Shown here one piece after another: positions 46,966 to 58,107 of a stretch of DNA of 64,000 nucleotides. Both the position numbers and the translations under genes were made by a program. Source of the stretch: Undaria pinnatifida. Taxonomy: Eukaryota > Sar > Phaeophyceae > Laminariales > Alariaceae. The notes under the pieces were generated by a model, which saw only the letters and a list, made by a program, of their open reading frames with translations, ran no database searches and was not told where the DNA came from. The stretch lies in NCBI GenBank assembly GCA_012845835.1, contig JABAKD010000023.1:4915793-4979792 (forward strand), in the 5' to 3' direction. The first letter of the stretch is position 1, and each line of letters opens with the position of its first letter.

Positions 46966-46984
46966 CTACAGACCATCACAAGCG

Positions 46985-47035
46985 AAGAAACGGGGGGGGG
47001 GGGGGGGGGGAGGGGGGAGGGGGGAGGGAAGACCC
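46985..47035. repeat. G run beside exon 1 acceptor
   Basis: About 20 uninterrupted G followed by GGA runs, about 25 bp from the acceptor. In the transcript it is a polypyrimidine tract. Confidence 0.9.
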
Positions 47036-47139
47036 CGGCAGGAACTGCTGCTCAGCTCCACAACACGTGAAAAAAAATGTTTTTCGACATGAAACCTTGG
47101 TGTATAGGTTTGCCACTGAACAAAAAAAAAAGAAGACCC

Positions 47140-47870
47140 CAAGTAGGGGGATGTTAATACATGTCAACACCTCCTCTTTCCGCTACCGGTTTGTCACCAC
47201 TCGGCACGAGTGACTACGTATCTCACGGTGGCAAGCAAGAAGACGCCGGGTGACTCGTCCGGCGCAGCATGTCGCTCGCCCTTCCCCCTTTGCGGATCTC
47301 TGTCGCGCAATCATCAACACGGCACGAAAAAGCTGTCTGATTTGTTTGTCCCCTTGAGTGTCCCTTTGGAGTAACAATGTCAGCTTTGCGTCTAGATAGC
47401 GAGTGACAGTATGCCGAGGGGGGTGCAGGGTGGTCGGTGTTGGGGAGCGTTGTCCTCGTGGTTCCGGCGTCTTTGTTCATCTCTCTTCTACGGGCAAAAA
47501 AAGCTGGCACCTATTACTCTAAAACGACACTCAAAGGGACAAACAAAGCAGAGCCGTGGGCGGTGACGAGCGGGGGGGGGGGGGGGGGGAGGGTGACCAG
47601 CCTGGACCACCGTCGCTTACACTCTTGCCCATCCACGATGGCCTTTGATGTAACCGTGACCTCTGATGATCACCAGGCTTCGCCCCAACAATGACATGGT
47701 TCCACGTCGAATCTATACACCACCCATCTACGGAAGGCGCTCCGAAACATTCTAAGGCCAGTGCAAAACGACGAGCGGGGTCACTCGCGCGAGTGATCAT
47801 GATCCCGAGCCAGTGCCAACACGCCCCCAAGTAAGAGTGACTCCCCTGGCCGGCGATAGAAGGTGCTTCT
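47140..47870. repeat. Families L and M, no gene supported
   Basis: Family M (GGTGTTGGGGAGCGTTGTCC, GGTTCCGGCGTCTTTGTTCA) at 47430-47485 and family L (CCATCCACGATGGCCTTTGA, CATGGTTCCACGTCGAATCT) at 47628-47760. Relatives are at 48306-48400 and 55640-56000. No GH81 5' exon is recognised here. Confidence 0.6.
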
Positions 47871-48110
47871 GAGATTTTTTGTTCCTCGATTTGGGAGCTT
47901 TTAAGACCTGCCTGCTCTCCCAAAAAAATCGGTTTGGAAAAAAAAACGAAAGTAAGTGATGCTTCCACCAGATGCTAAAAAAATCAAATGGCCTGCTACG
48001 GTACACAAGCGAGAACCGTTACGGGGAAAAAAAATGTATATATATATATACAAATATATATTTTTTTGTCCCGACGATTTTGGGTTAAGGAGAGCCCCGA
48101 TTGTAGCAGA
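47870..48110. repeat. 97-bp family long-form flank
   Basis: TCGATTTGGGAGCTTTTAAG, CCACCAGATGCTAAAAA, ACGATTTTGGGTTAAGGAGA, as at 32.9 kb. A TATATATATATA stretch is at about 48035. Confidence 0.7.
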
Positions 48111-48479
48111 AATCTCTTATTTATTTAATAAACCGTTTTTCTTCTTTTTTTTTGTGGTGGCGGAGAGCAGTCTTTCGTTTTTTTTTTTCTTCAGTGCCAA
48201 CGTTACCATCAATGTTGGTGTTTGCTGGCTGTTACACTATTTATGACATGCTGGGCGCGCCTTTTTTTGTCATTTATGATTTCCACTTTTTCCCTCTTTC
48301 TTGCCATGAGGAGAGACCAAACAAGGGCACCGGAACACCCGTGAGGAGCACGTTTCCCAACACCGACCAAACCACGCATCCCCCACTCGGAGTGCCACTA
48401 CAATTGGCGTCGTCGGAGCAGTGCATTTCATCAGACAAAAAGTGCTACCTCTGAGGTGAAACTCCTTGTAAAATATCAA

Positions 48480-50030
48480 CATACTTCGGACGCCTGCTAC
48501 GGTAGAGGTTAGCAGTTTTTTGTCTGAAGATAAAAATGGTTTCCTTCCAAAATCGGAGGCTCCTTAACCCAAGATCGTTGGAAATAATCCTTTTCTTTTT
48601 TCGTTGCATGATTTCTCGCTGTTGTTGTTGCAAAATCCAATGGCCTTCCACGGTACACAACGAGAATCAAGGAAAAAAAAAGGACCAATTAATTTCCCGA
48701 CGATTTTGGGGTTAAGGAGCCCCGATTTTAAAAGGAAACCATGTCCTGACTGATTCTACGATAGCACCCCCAAGAACCAGCGTTTTTCTTTAACGACCGT
48801 TTCATGGCTGATCGACACGCACGCGAGGAAGGATGTGATGCGAGAAACATCTTGTCACACACTTTCTTGTTTGCAAAGGACTGTCTATCGAACGATGGCG
48901 TCGGGGTGGCAAGGGGAACCGCATTTCAGAAGATACGCCCCGGGAGCTGGTTTTGGGGGGGCTACCGTGTAGAGCGACGTCTTCACACGAAGAAGTGCCA
49001 CCTTTATAGTGAAACTCCTCGTAAAATATCAACATACTTCGGACGCCTGCTACGGCAGAGGTAGCACTACTTTTTGCCATTTATTTTTTCTTGCTGAATG
49101 ACGGGGCTCCTTAAAAAAAAATCGTCGAAAATAGTCCATTTTTTTTTTTTTTTTTTTTCATGATTTTTCGTTGTTGCACAATCCCATGGCCTAAGGTTCA
49201 CAACGGAGAATCATGCGAAAAAATACAAAAAAAAATGACCAATTTGCGACGATTTTGGGTTAAGGAGCCCCGATTTCAAAAGGAAACCATTTCTTCAGAC
49301 AAAAAGTGCTACCTCTGTAGTGAAACTCCTTGTAAAATATAAAAAAATTCACGGACGCCTGCTACGATGATAGCGGTACCTAGCACTGTTTGTCTTAAGA
49401 AATGGCTTCTGAATGACGGGGCTTCCTTAACCCAAAACCGTCGGAAATGCCGCGTGCTTGAACGGTATAGAGGTATTAAGGTATACCTTTTTTTGGCTGA
49501 AATGTTTTCTGAATGACGGGGCTTCCTTAACCCCAAATCATCGGAAATGCCGCGTGCTACGGTATAGAGGTATTAAGGTATACCGTTTTTTGGCTGAAAT
49601 GGTTTTTGAATGACGGGGCTTCCTTAACCCAAAACCGTCGGAAATGCCGCATGCTACATTTTAGGGGTATTAAGGTATACCGATTTTTGGCTGAAATTGT
49701 TTCTGAATGACGGGTGCTCCTCAGCCCAAAATCGTCGGAAATGCCGCGTGATACGGTATAGAGGTATTAAGGTATACCGTTTTTTGGCGGAAATGGTTTC
49801 TGAATGACGGGTGCTCCTCAGCCCAAAATGGTCGGAACTGCCGCGTGATACGGTATACAGGTATTAAGGTATACCGTTTTTTGGCTGAAATGGTTTCTGA
49901 ATGACGGGGCTTCCCTAACCCAAAACCGTCGGAAATGCCGCGTGCTACGGTGTAGAGGTATTAAGGTATACCGTTTTTTGGCTAAATCTCTTTCTGAATG
50001 ACGGGTGCTCGCTAACCCAACATCGTCGGA
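48480..50030 (-). repeat. 97-bp family cluster with a nested family A MITE
   Basis: Diverged long forms at 48485-48740 and 49010-49400 share AACTCCTxGTAAAATATCAA and CTTCGGACGCCTGCTACGG. A family A copy lies at 48751-48985 (GATTCTACGATAGCACCCCC to GGGGGGCTACCGTG). Seven regular 97-bp units run 49395-50030 (TATTAAGGTATACCG, TGAATGACGGG). Confidence 0.88.
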
Positions 50031-50229
50031 ATTTCCTCTTCTTTTTTCGCGGTATTGCCTTCTTGTACGTATATACCTTTTGGCCATGTGGGTTGAACTT
50101 TTCCATTTTTTCTCAAAAAATCAGTTTTTTGGGTGGGGAATACAGCTTAGCTGCTCAAATAGGTTAAGAGCGTCAGAAAAAAAAAAATGGATGCGCGCCT
50201 CCAATTACCGTGGCATGATTCCCTATCGT

Positions 50230-50515
50230 CGCGTGGATCTAGATTTTGGTGTTCAAGTGGGTTCTAAGTGGGTTCTTAGTTTGCTGCTGTCCTCCGCACG
50301 TCGCAGTGCGCCTGCTCTGTGACTCTCCTCCAACTCAATCGTTCTGGGCCACATTCTTGTTGCCAACTGAGTACTCGGCGTTTTGTTTTAGCATTTATTT
50401 GTGCCGAGGAAGAGGATGCTCGCTCCGTGGTTTTACATCGACTGGCGTACGAAGCAGGGAAAAGGGTATAGACGACGGGTTGACGGGCCATCCACTTGAA
50501 ATTGAACCGTACTCG
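50230..50515. other. Unassigned sequence right of exon 1
   Basis: Higher-complexity sequence. The minus strand has fragments EHPLPRHK and SVGNKNVAQND that faintly recall GH81 N-terminal blocks, but with a stop between them and no proper donor. Not called as an exon. Confidence 0.2.
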
Positions 50516-51660
50516 TACGCAAAAGGCGGGTGGGGGGATAGGAAAGGTGCCAGTTATAACCCCTAAAAGGGAGTTGGGAGAAAGGAAAGGTGCCGGTTAT
50601 AACCCCTAAATGTGGGTGGGGGGAAAGGAAAAGCGCCGGTTATAACCCCTAAACGACTGCGTACGAGGTAGGGAAAGGGTCCAGACGACGGGTGACGGGC
50701 CGTCCCCCTGAATGTGAACCGTACTCGTACGTAAAAGGCGGGTGGGGGGATAGGAAAGGTGCCGATTATAACCCCTAAAAGAGGGTGGGAGGAATAGAAA
50801 GGCACCGGTTATAACCCCTAAATGTGGGTGGGGGGAAAGAAAAAGCGCCGGGTATAAGCCCTAAACGACTGCGTACGAGGTAGGGAAAGGGTCCAGACGA
50901 CGGGTGACGGGCCGTTCCCCTGAATGTGAACCGTACTCGTACGTAAAAGGCTGGTGGGGGGATAGGAAAGGTGCCGATTATAACCCCTAAAAGAGGGTGG
51001 GAGGAATAGAAAGGCACCGGTTATAACCCCTAAAAGTGGGTGGGGGGAAAGAAAAAGCGCCGGGTATAAGCCCTAAAAGAGGGTGGGAGAAAGGAAAGCG
51101 CCGGTTATAAACCCTAACGGGGGGTGGGGGAAACAAAAGGCGCCGGTTATAACCCCTAAAAGCGGGTGGGGGAAAATGAAAAGTGCCGGTTATAGCCCCT
51201 ACAAGAGGATGGGATGAAGGAACGGCACCGGTTATAACCTCTAAAAGGGGTGGGGGGAAACGGAAGGCGCCGGTTGTAATCCCTAAGAGAGGGTGGGGGG
51301 AAACGATAGGCGGCGGTTAACCGTGGTAGGAAGGAAAAGCACCGGTTAAAAACCCTAAAAAGGGTGGGGGAAAGGAAAAGCGCCGGTTATAACCCCCAAA
51401 AGGAGGTGGGGGAAAAGGAAAGGCGGCGATTATAACCCCCATTAGAAAATGAAAAGCGCAGGTTATAACCCCTAAATTTAAAAGAGGGTGGGGGGAAGGA
51501 GAGGCGCCGGTTATAACCCCTAAAAGGGGGTGGGGGGAAAGGAAAGGCGCCGGTTACAATCTTTAAAAGGGGGTGGGGAAAAAATGAAAAGCGACGGTTA
51601 CAACCCCTAAAAGAGGGTGAGGGGAAAGGAGAGGTGCCGGTTATAACCCCTTTGATGCTT
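50515..51660. repeat. About 44-bp tandem array, about 25 copies
   Basis: Unit GGGTGGGGGGAAAGGAAAGG plus CGCCGGTTATAACCCCTAAA. The first 500 bp also contain a higher-order unit of about 212 bp with GCGTACGAGGTAGGGAAAGG and GACGACGGGTGACGGGCCGT. Confidence 0.96.
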
Positions 51661-51687
51661 CAGAGGGAAACATTCAGGGCTTTTCAC

Positions 51688-52092
51688 GGGTCATGACCCG
51701 ACCCGCGGGTGGGTCAAGGGGGTTTCAAAATCTCGCGGGTCGGGTCGGGTCATAACATATTGAAATCTCACGGGTCGGGTCGAGTCGTGTCAAGAGGTTT
51801 CAAATCTCGCGGGTCGGGTCGGGCCGGGTCAGGAGGATTTCAAAATCATGCGGGTCGGGTCGGGTCGGGTCAGGTCGGGTCAAGAGGATTTCACAATCTC
51901 GCGGGTCGGGTCGTGTCGGGTCAAGACGCCTCGAAATTATCGCGGGTCGGGTCGGGTCGGGTCAAGACGCCTCGAAATTATCGCGGGTCGAGTCGGGTCG
52001 GGTCGGGTCAAGACGTCTCGAAATTCTCACGGGTCGGGTTGGGTCAGCTGACCCGACCCGACCCGACCCGACCCGACCCGACCCGACCCGTA
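51688..52092 (+). repeat. Family F GGGTC repeat with long inverted terminus
   Basis: TTTTCACGGGTCATGACCCG at the left, GGGTCGGGTCGGGT blocks separated by TTTCAAAATCTCGCGGGTCG-type phrases (period about 60 bp), then a switch near 52045 (GGGTCAGCTGACCC) to GACCCGACCC and CCCGTAAAAAGCCTTGGAAA. Confidence 0.93.
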
Positions 52093-52224
52093 AAAAGCCT
52101 TGGAAAAATTGACGACGAAAAAGCATTGACGACAACGGCATCAGCCACTGCTAGAAACAGTTGTTGGTCGGTTTGGTTTGGTTTGCTGATTGAAATCATC
52201 CCACGTTGGGGGGGCACTGCTAAG

Positions 52225-52628
52225 ATACGGCCTCGAAAGGCCTGTAGTGCACCGGGTGGAGCTGTGAGTCGCCAGGATTTCGCGACGACTAGAAAACTAA
52301 TCGTTAGGTGCCGTTGGCCAACTAAGTGACTTTAGGCGGCAAGTAAAATCGCCCGGCGAAACCATCTGATGATGATGGTCAGCCGACTTTCCGACATAGG
52401 TCAGGAGAGCAAACCGAGCCAAATCAGCCCCGCCCGGCCGAGGGGGGGGGGGCTTTCGAAAAACATTAAGAAAACGCACTGCGCATTAACAGTCCTTCCC
52501 ACAAGTACGGGAACCAAAAATACTCGGATGGTCGGCGCCTTCGTAAATTGACGACTAAGAATTTTTTTGTCCGACTATCAATAGTGACCAGCTGGTGACT
52601 CAAGTCGTTGCCGACTCACAGCTCTTCC
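52225..52628. repeat. Family B MITE
   Basis: Left GGAGCTGTGAGTCGCCAGGA, right GTTGCCGACTCACAGCTCTT. Preceded by a family D terminal fragment (TAAGATACGGCCTCGAAAGG, 52221-52246). Confidence 0.85.
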
Positions 52629-52859
52629 TGCAGCGGGAGCTTCCGAGCTCCCAACAGCAGAAGCTCAACACCTCTCTCACCCGCAAAATGACAACCTTGA
52701 AACCGTTCTCGCTCGCGCAATCCGACCAAAATGCTTCCACGCGCTACGAACTCCTAAAAACAAACGCACTCGTGGCAGTGCCAGAATACCCGCTAGTTTC
52801 TCGCTCGAGGAGCTAGCTTAACGGCCAGAACAAAAAAGAATAAACCAAAAAGTGCAACA

Positions 52860-53205
52860 CCTACTCTTGGAATGCCTCGATTCAGACGCGTGCTATTATA
52901 CGATAGATAGAGGTGCACACCACTTCTTTTTTTTTTCCCGCAGGTTCCTCAATTTTGGGAGAGCTTAAGACCTCTCCATCCCAAAATCTGATTTTTGCAT
53001 GGAAAAATCCAAAACTGCCATGATGCCGGATGAAGAATCCCCATGGCCTAGCCTAGGTACGTACACAACGAGGATCATGAACAAAAAAGCGGCCTATTAT
53101 TTATTTATTTTCCGACGGTTTTGGGTTAAGGAGTCCCCGTCATTCATAAACCGTTTCCGCCAAAAAACGGTACATCTTAATACTTCTATACCGTAGCACG
53201 TGTCT
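52860..53205 (+). repeat. 97-bp family element, long form with one unit
   Basis: GACGCGTGCTATTATACGAT, CCTCAATTTTGGGAGAGCTT, GCCGGATGAAGAATCCCC, GACGGTTTTGGGTTAAGGAG and AAAAAACGGTACATCTTAAT. Confidence 0.85.
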
Positions 53206-53244
53206 TCACTACTAATAGTTGATATCGATTGGTAATTGGTCTGT

Positions 53245-53420
53245 GTAGATGATTGATTGTGTTTTGGGAAATAACCAGAAATGGATACATCTGGTCCGTT
53301 TTTTTCGTCGAAAACGGGTATGTATGAGTGGTTATTGTTTTTTTATGAGAAATAAACAACCAAAAACGGGTACACCTGGTCCAATTTTTTTCTTCAATCG
53401 AAAACGGGTACACAGCCTAA
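53245..53420. repeat. About 70-bp imperfect tandem repeat
   Basis: Three spaced copies of CxAAAAACGGGTACACCTGGTCC-type sequence with TTTTATGAGAAATAA-like spacers. The neighbouring 53421-54033 has no recognised gene; a 40-codon plus-strand frame at 53883-54005 (MSVGDSAEEFLS...) is too short to call. Confidence 0.6.
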
Positions 53421-54033
53421 AAAACCAAGTCAAAACGCACCCCACGAGTCCACACGATTGAGTGTGTTGTCTGCACATCACACTGTTTTTTCTGCCCTAT
53501 CTACCACATCAGTACACTCGGCGTTTGTGCTGATTCTTCACCCTAGACAGAGGTAAAAAATTCTGTGATCACAGACTGCTGTGAGACAGAGCAAGCCAAA
53601 AATAACCGCAATGAATGATAGACCGATAGTTTAGCCTAAAAGTTTCCAAGCTTTGTTTTGGGCTCTTTTGCTGAAATATTCCCGGTAACGTCGCTATGGT
53701 GAAAAAACATTATTAAACCTCGTAATTTTTTCTGACCCTTTATTCTGGTCATGCGGTCCAGTAGGTCAATTTGTCAATTTTTCATCAAGCCTTGATCAAC
53801 GTTGTCCACCAAACACGATTGACCTTCGATCTCGAGATAGAGACAACGCATGGTCACTGCTCCTCGTTCCGGACAAGGTCACATGAGTGTAGGTGACAGC
53901 GCTGAAGAGTTCCTATCGATGCATGCCCTAGGGCGTGAGAGGTTGCTCGTGTTGTCCTGTGGCCTTCCGTTGAATCCTCTCAAGAGTACGTTTTTCGCCC
54001 GTTGAGAGGCGACAGAGAGTTTGTCTCAGTTTT

Positions 54034-54250
54034 CTACACACCAACCGTCAAATGTTTTTTTAACAGAAGCCTGATCGGTGTCCGCCACAAATCGCCGGGC
54101 GTAAAGTGAGCGCTGTACACCCACGGGGGGTCGGAGCCCCTCACGAGCTCGCCACGTTCAGAGTTCACGACGCTGTCGTTGATTTCGTCGAGCGAAGTGT
54201 GCGGAGAACACGAAATCACGCCGCGTCTAACCCAATATCTGCTTGAGAAG
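54034..54250 (-). other. Possible coding segment of unknown identity
   Basis: Minus-strand frame reading SLDEINDSVVNSERGELVRG, then SDPPWVYSAHFTPGDLWRTP and a stop shortly after at 54034. Composition is protein-like and free of repeats, unlike its surroundings. No family is recognised. It could be the last exon of a neighbouring gene, a missing upstream piece, or chance. Confidence 0.25.
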
Positions 54251-54837
54251 ATGTTGGCCAAGATCGCCGCGAGAAAAAAAAAATGTCCGAAAAACTGGAA
54301 ACTAAAACAAAACAAAAATTGAGCCCACGGGGGACCGTCCAGGCAAAGTTTGGCTGGGATCTTCGGGAATTTCAGACTTTTGGCCTTCCGTTGCAATCAA
54401 GGTGAAGCAAGCGAAATGCTAGCGTACCCGACACGAGAACGCAGCAAAACAAGCCAGAAAAAAAAAAATGAAAAACACGAGCTATTTTGGCCAAAAATAA
54501 ATCGTTCCGGTTCTACTCAGTGATTAAAACGACCCGGGTATGTACGTCGGTTAATGATTGTTGTGCTTGGCTTTCAACCGTTTTTGGTTATACGTAAGTA
54601 AGCCAATCGGAGGACTCCGTCGAGATTCTGAGCCAGGCAGAGTCCATGCATTGATTGATTTCCCTATATGAACGCGACGGTAGCTGGGATGGAACAGGGG
54701 CTGGGTGCTACACCCAGGTTCATCCACATAACGCCTCACTTTACGCCGGCCACCCACACTCCCGATTTCGTTTTCATAAGTACTGGCGGATGTATTACTT
54801 GTTTCTGCCATGATATACTGGTATACGTGTACCGCTT

Positions 54838-55064
54838 TTGGTTTGTTTGTTCTTCCCTGGGGTATCCTTCCAATCCAGAATTACTGAAGTCTGTCCTGTG
54901 ACTTCGGGCTTGATTACGCGACTTAATGTGAGAACAACAACAACAACAACAACAGCAACAGCAGCAGCAGCAACAACAGCAATAACAACAATAACAACAA
55001 TAACAACAATAGCAACAACAACAACAGCAATAACAACAATAACAACAACAGCAACAACAACAAT

Positions 55065-55147
<83 letters not shown>

Positions 55148-55157
55148 AAACAGCAAC
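54838..55157. repeat. Family K element with 225-bp AAC microsatellite
   Basis: TCCAGAATTACTGAAGTCTG, TCCTGTGACTTCGGGCTTGA, then (AAC)n with AGC and AAT variants from 54933. Third copy of the microsatellite-tailed element. Confidence 0.93.
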
Positions 55158-55639
55158 ATAGCCCTATCCTTGCCTCCTCCAAAAGGCGAGCACCATGGCT
55201 ACGAGGGCGAAGTTCGCCTGGGGCGCCTCATACGCACCCCCCCCCGTCTGGGCACTGCTGTGTACGCCAACACGAAGGAACTTCGTTTGGCGTTCTGTTG
55301 TTACCAGAGAGGATATATTTATCTAGTAGCTATTAGTAGAACCGGCTTGCTGATGCTGCTCTTGCTTCCGTGGTGACGCTAAGGACAGAGACCCAAGTCT
55401 ACGGGTAGGGATGCAGCAGATTCCAAGAAATTTCTGAAGTCCTCTCATTTTCGCGCAGCAACCGGACCAACACTTCCATAGCTCCAAAAAAAATAAATGA
55501 GGCATGTTTTGACTTCATTTTAGTGTTGAAAACCAACTTGATTTTTTTTTTGTTCGTCACCTTCCTCCCTCTGCGGTTCGCTTCGTCTTTCTAACGAAAC
55601 CCAGCTTTAATTTAATAGGATCTGCCGACGACGTCAAAT

Positions 55640-56000
55640 GTGACCGTTCTCCGAGTGGGGGATGCGTGGTTGGTCGATGTTGGGAAGCGTGCTCCTCATG
55701 GGTTCCAGTGTCTTTATTGGTTTCTCCTCATAGCTCGCTGGATAGACTCAAAGCTTATGCATTATTTCCCCACATAGAATAGCAAAGGAGAGACATGACA
55801 GGGCTGCACGGGCAGCGCAGGGTAGCGCAGGGTAGTGAGATTAGGGGCGTCCTGCTTGTCCCATCATCGTCACCTGCATCATCGCCCATCTATGATGGCC
55901 TTGACGTGAAGGTGACATATGGTATCACGTGGTGTCACCTCAACCACGACATGGTTTCACGTCGAATCTGTAAACTATCCTTCTACGAAGGGCACTCCGT
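55640..56000. repeat. Families M and L
   Basis: CGAGTGGGGGATGCGTGGTT, GGGAAGCGTGCTCCTCATGG (M), then ATCGCCCATCTATGATGGCC, CATGGTTTCACGTCGAATCT and GGCACTCCGTTAC (L). Same pair order as 47.4-47.8 kb, so the two families may be one larger element. Confidence 0.75.
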
Positions 56001-56469
56001 TACAACCGTCAACCGTTTTTCGCCCGAACCAATCAAACGCCCAAAACCGACCAGACGTATGGCTCTATTGGGATCATCGTCAGCCGTGTTACACCCAAAC
56101 CTTTCAAACGCCCACCACCGACCAGACTTACGGGACAGAGGAAGTCGTACTCGTAAAATTATCGTACCAAAACGCCGATATTGCCGCAGCACTTGACGAG
56201 CTCAAACCGGTCAGAAAGAGCATGTAACCCAAAGAAAGAGGTGCACCTCGTACCGTGGAATGGCTCGACACGCTTGCCGAGTACGAGCATACGTCGTAGA
56301 CATCGTGTAGCACTAAGTGCGTGAGATCACGAACAGCGAATACATGCAAAATTCAAATTGGTCCCTCCGCCCAAGATGTCCGCTGATGACCACCACGCCT
56401 CTTCTTGCCGACTAGATGGGCCTGCCAGGTGCAGTAGAAGCTACTACACACAGTAGTCTACTGCTTGCT

Positions 56470-56600
56470 GTGGTTTCTCGCCGATTCAAAGGTGAAGGCA
56501 AGCAGCGAGACGCCGCGCTTGGGAGCGAATCCTTCGCCTGAGTTTTGGGTGACAACGTCAGTGTAGTAGTATTCAGGCAACATGGACCTAGGGACCGACT
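56470..56600 (-). other. Possible coding segment of unknown identity
   Basis: Minus-strand frame MLPEYYYTDVVTQNSGEGFA, then PKRGVSLLAFTFESARNHSK and TAG. An acceptor-like ACTCAG precedes GCGAAGG. Looks protein-like but matches no family that I can name. It could be a terminal exon of another gene. Confidence 0.25.
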
Positions 56601-57522
56601 TCGGCTATGCAGGAGCGCCTCTGTTTCTGTAGCGGTTCACTCACGCGAGGGCTGATTGGATGTTACATATATTATACCAGCTGCTTGCTGTCCGCCGGAT
56701 AAAATGCGACAGAAGGGAGGGGGGGGGCGGGAGTCGTTCATTTAGAAAGGCGATAACGCCTGCCAGCTACAAATGGCACAGTCACAATAAACCATAGCCT
56801 CCCAACGGGCTGGATGATGGGGGTGCCATAACGAAAATACACAATAATACACCGCCCAGAAAATACCGATACCTCGCGTACATCTATATAGTAGTATAGG
56901 CTACAGTGGTGGCAGCAGGCCCAAAAAACGAAAGGCTCATCGATCGCCAATCGTGCGTCTCGGCGGGGATTTTTTTCAATCTATTTTGGAGTGTACCCGT
57001 CCTTTAGAGAAGAGGAACTGAGCGTACCCGTTTTCGATTATTGCTGTATGTATTAAATGTAAGCCGTATATATTGTGACCTTCCTGCAATGTCTTACAGG
57101 TATTGGGCGGGTCATGGGACGTGCCATGGCATGCCACGGCGTTGTCATGGCGTTGCCATGGCATTGCATGGCATTGACATGGCGTTGCCATGGCATTGCA
57201 TGGCGTTGACATGGTATGTTTATGGCATGTTCGCCATACAACGTGATATGCAGATCACGGATGCACCATGGTCGCGCACTGGTCGAGCCATGGTCATGCA
57301 TGGTGCACCCATGGTGAACCCTGAGTCACGCAATGGTCATCCCATGGTCGTGCCACGGTCATGCATGATCATGGCCATGCAATGGTGCACCCATGGATCA
57401 CCATGGGCTATGCCATGGTCATCCATGATCGTGCCATGGTCATGCATGGGCATGCCGTGGATGATCATGGTCGTGACATGCTCATGCATGGTGCACCCAT
57501 GGTTCGCCCTTTGTCGTGCGAC

Positions 57523-57772
57523 TGATTCTGCGATACCCCCCCCCCGAAACCAGCGGTATTCTTTAACCAACGTTTCATGGCTGCTCGACACAAGGAAGGA
57601 TACAATTGAAGCCAAAGTATCCATACGTTTTCTTGTGTCAAAGGCCTATCGATCGACGACGTCGGGGTGTCGAGGGACATCGTATTTCAGGAGATACGAC
57701 CGGGAGGTGTTGGTTTTGAAACCGGCGATTTTGTTAAAGAAAAGTTGGGGGGGGGGCTACCGTAGAACGAGT
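57523..57772 (+). repeat. Family A MITE inside the CATGG block
   Basis: GACTGATTCTGCGATACCCC at the left and GGGGGGCTACCGTAGAACGA at the right, with CATGG words directly on the right side. Confidence 0.9.
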
Positions 57773-58076
57773 CATGCCATCGTTCATCCACGGTGCATGG
57801 TTCATGCCATGGTCATCATTATTAGTCGTCCATGCTCGCGCCATGTTCATGCATGCAGGGTCATGCCATGGATGCCCATGGTCGTCCCATGGTCATGCAT
57901 TTTGTGCGTCCGTCATCCCATCGATATCATGCTTGATGCATCCATGGATCACCACGGGTCGCGATATGGTGCATCATGGTGCATGGATGGGTCATGCCAT
58001 GGTCATCCATGAGGCATGGATGGGTCATGCCATTGTCATCCATGGTTACGCATGATGCATGGGTCATGCCATGGTC

Positions 58077-58080
<4 letters not shown>

Positions 58081-58107
<27 letters not shown>

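Noticed and set aside
3195-44450. Complete LTR retrotransposon from paired family D copies
   Set aside because: No protease, reverse transcriptase or integrase coding between any copies, orientations differ, and no primer-binding site is recognised.
46200-46800. Pro-rich 220-codon frames on the minus strand
   Set aside because: They read through the G-rich intron; only the exon 1 and exon 2 parts have splice sites and family similarity.
50330-50460. Candidate GH81 N-terminal exon with HPLP and NKNVAQN on the minus strand
   Set aside because: In-frame stop between the pieces, no donor in the needed phase, and only short word similarity to the family's HPLP and TNKFxAN blocks.
57041-58012. 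323-codon Met/His/Trp-rich frame
   Set aside because: Generated by the CATGG word repeat and passes through a MITE insertion.
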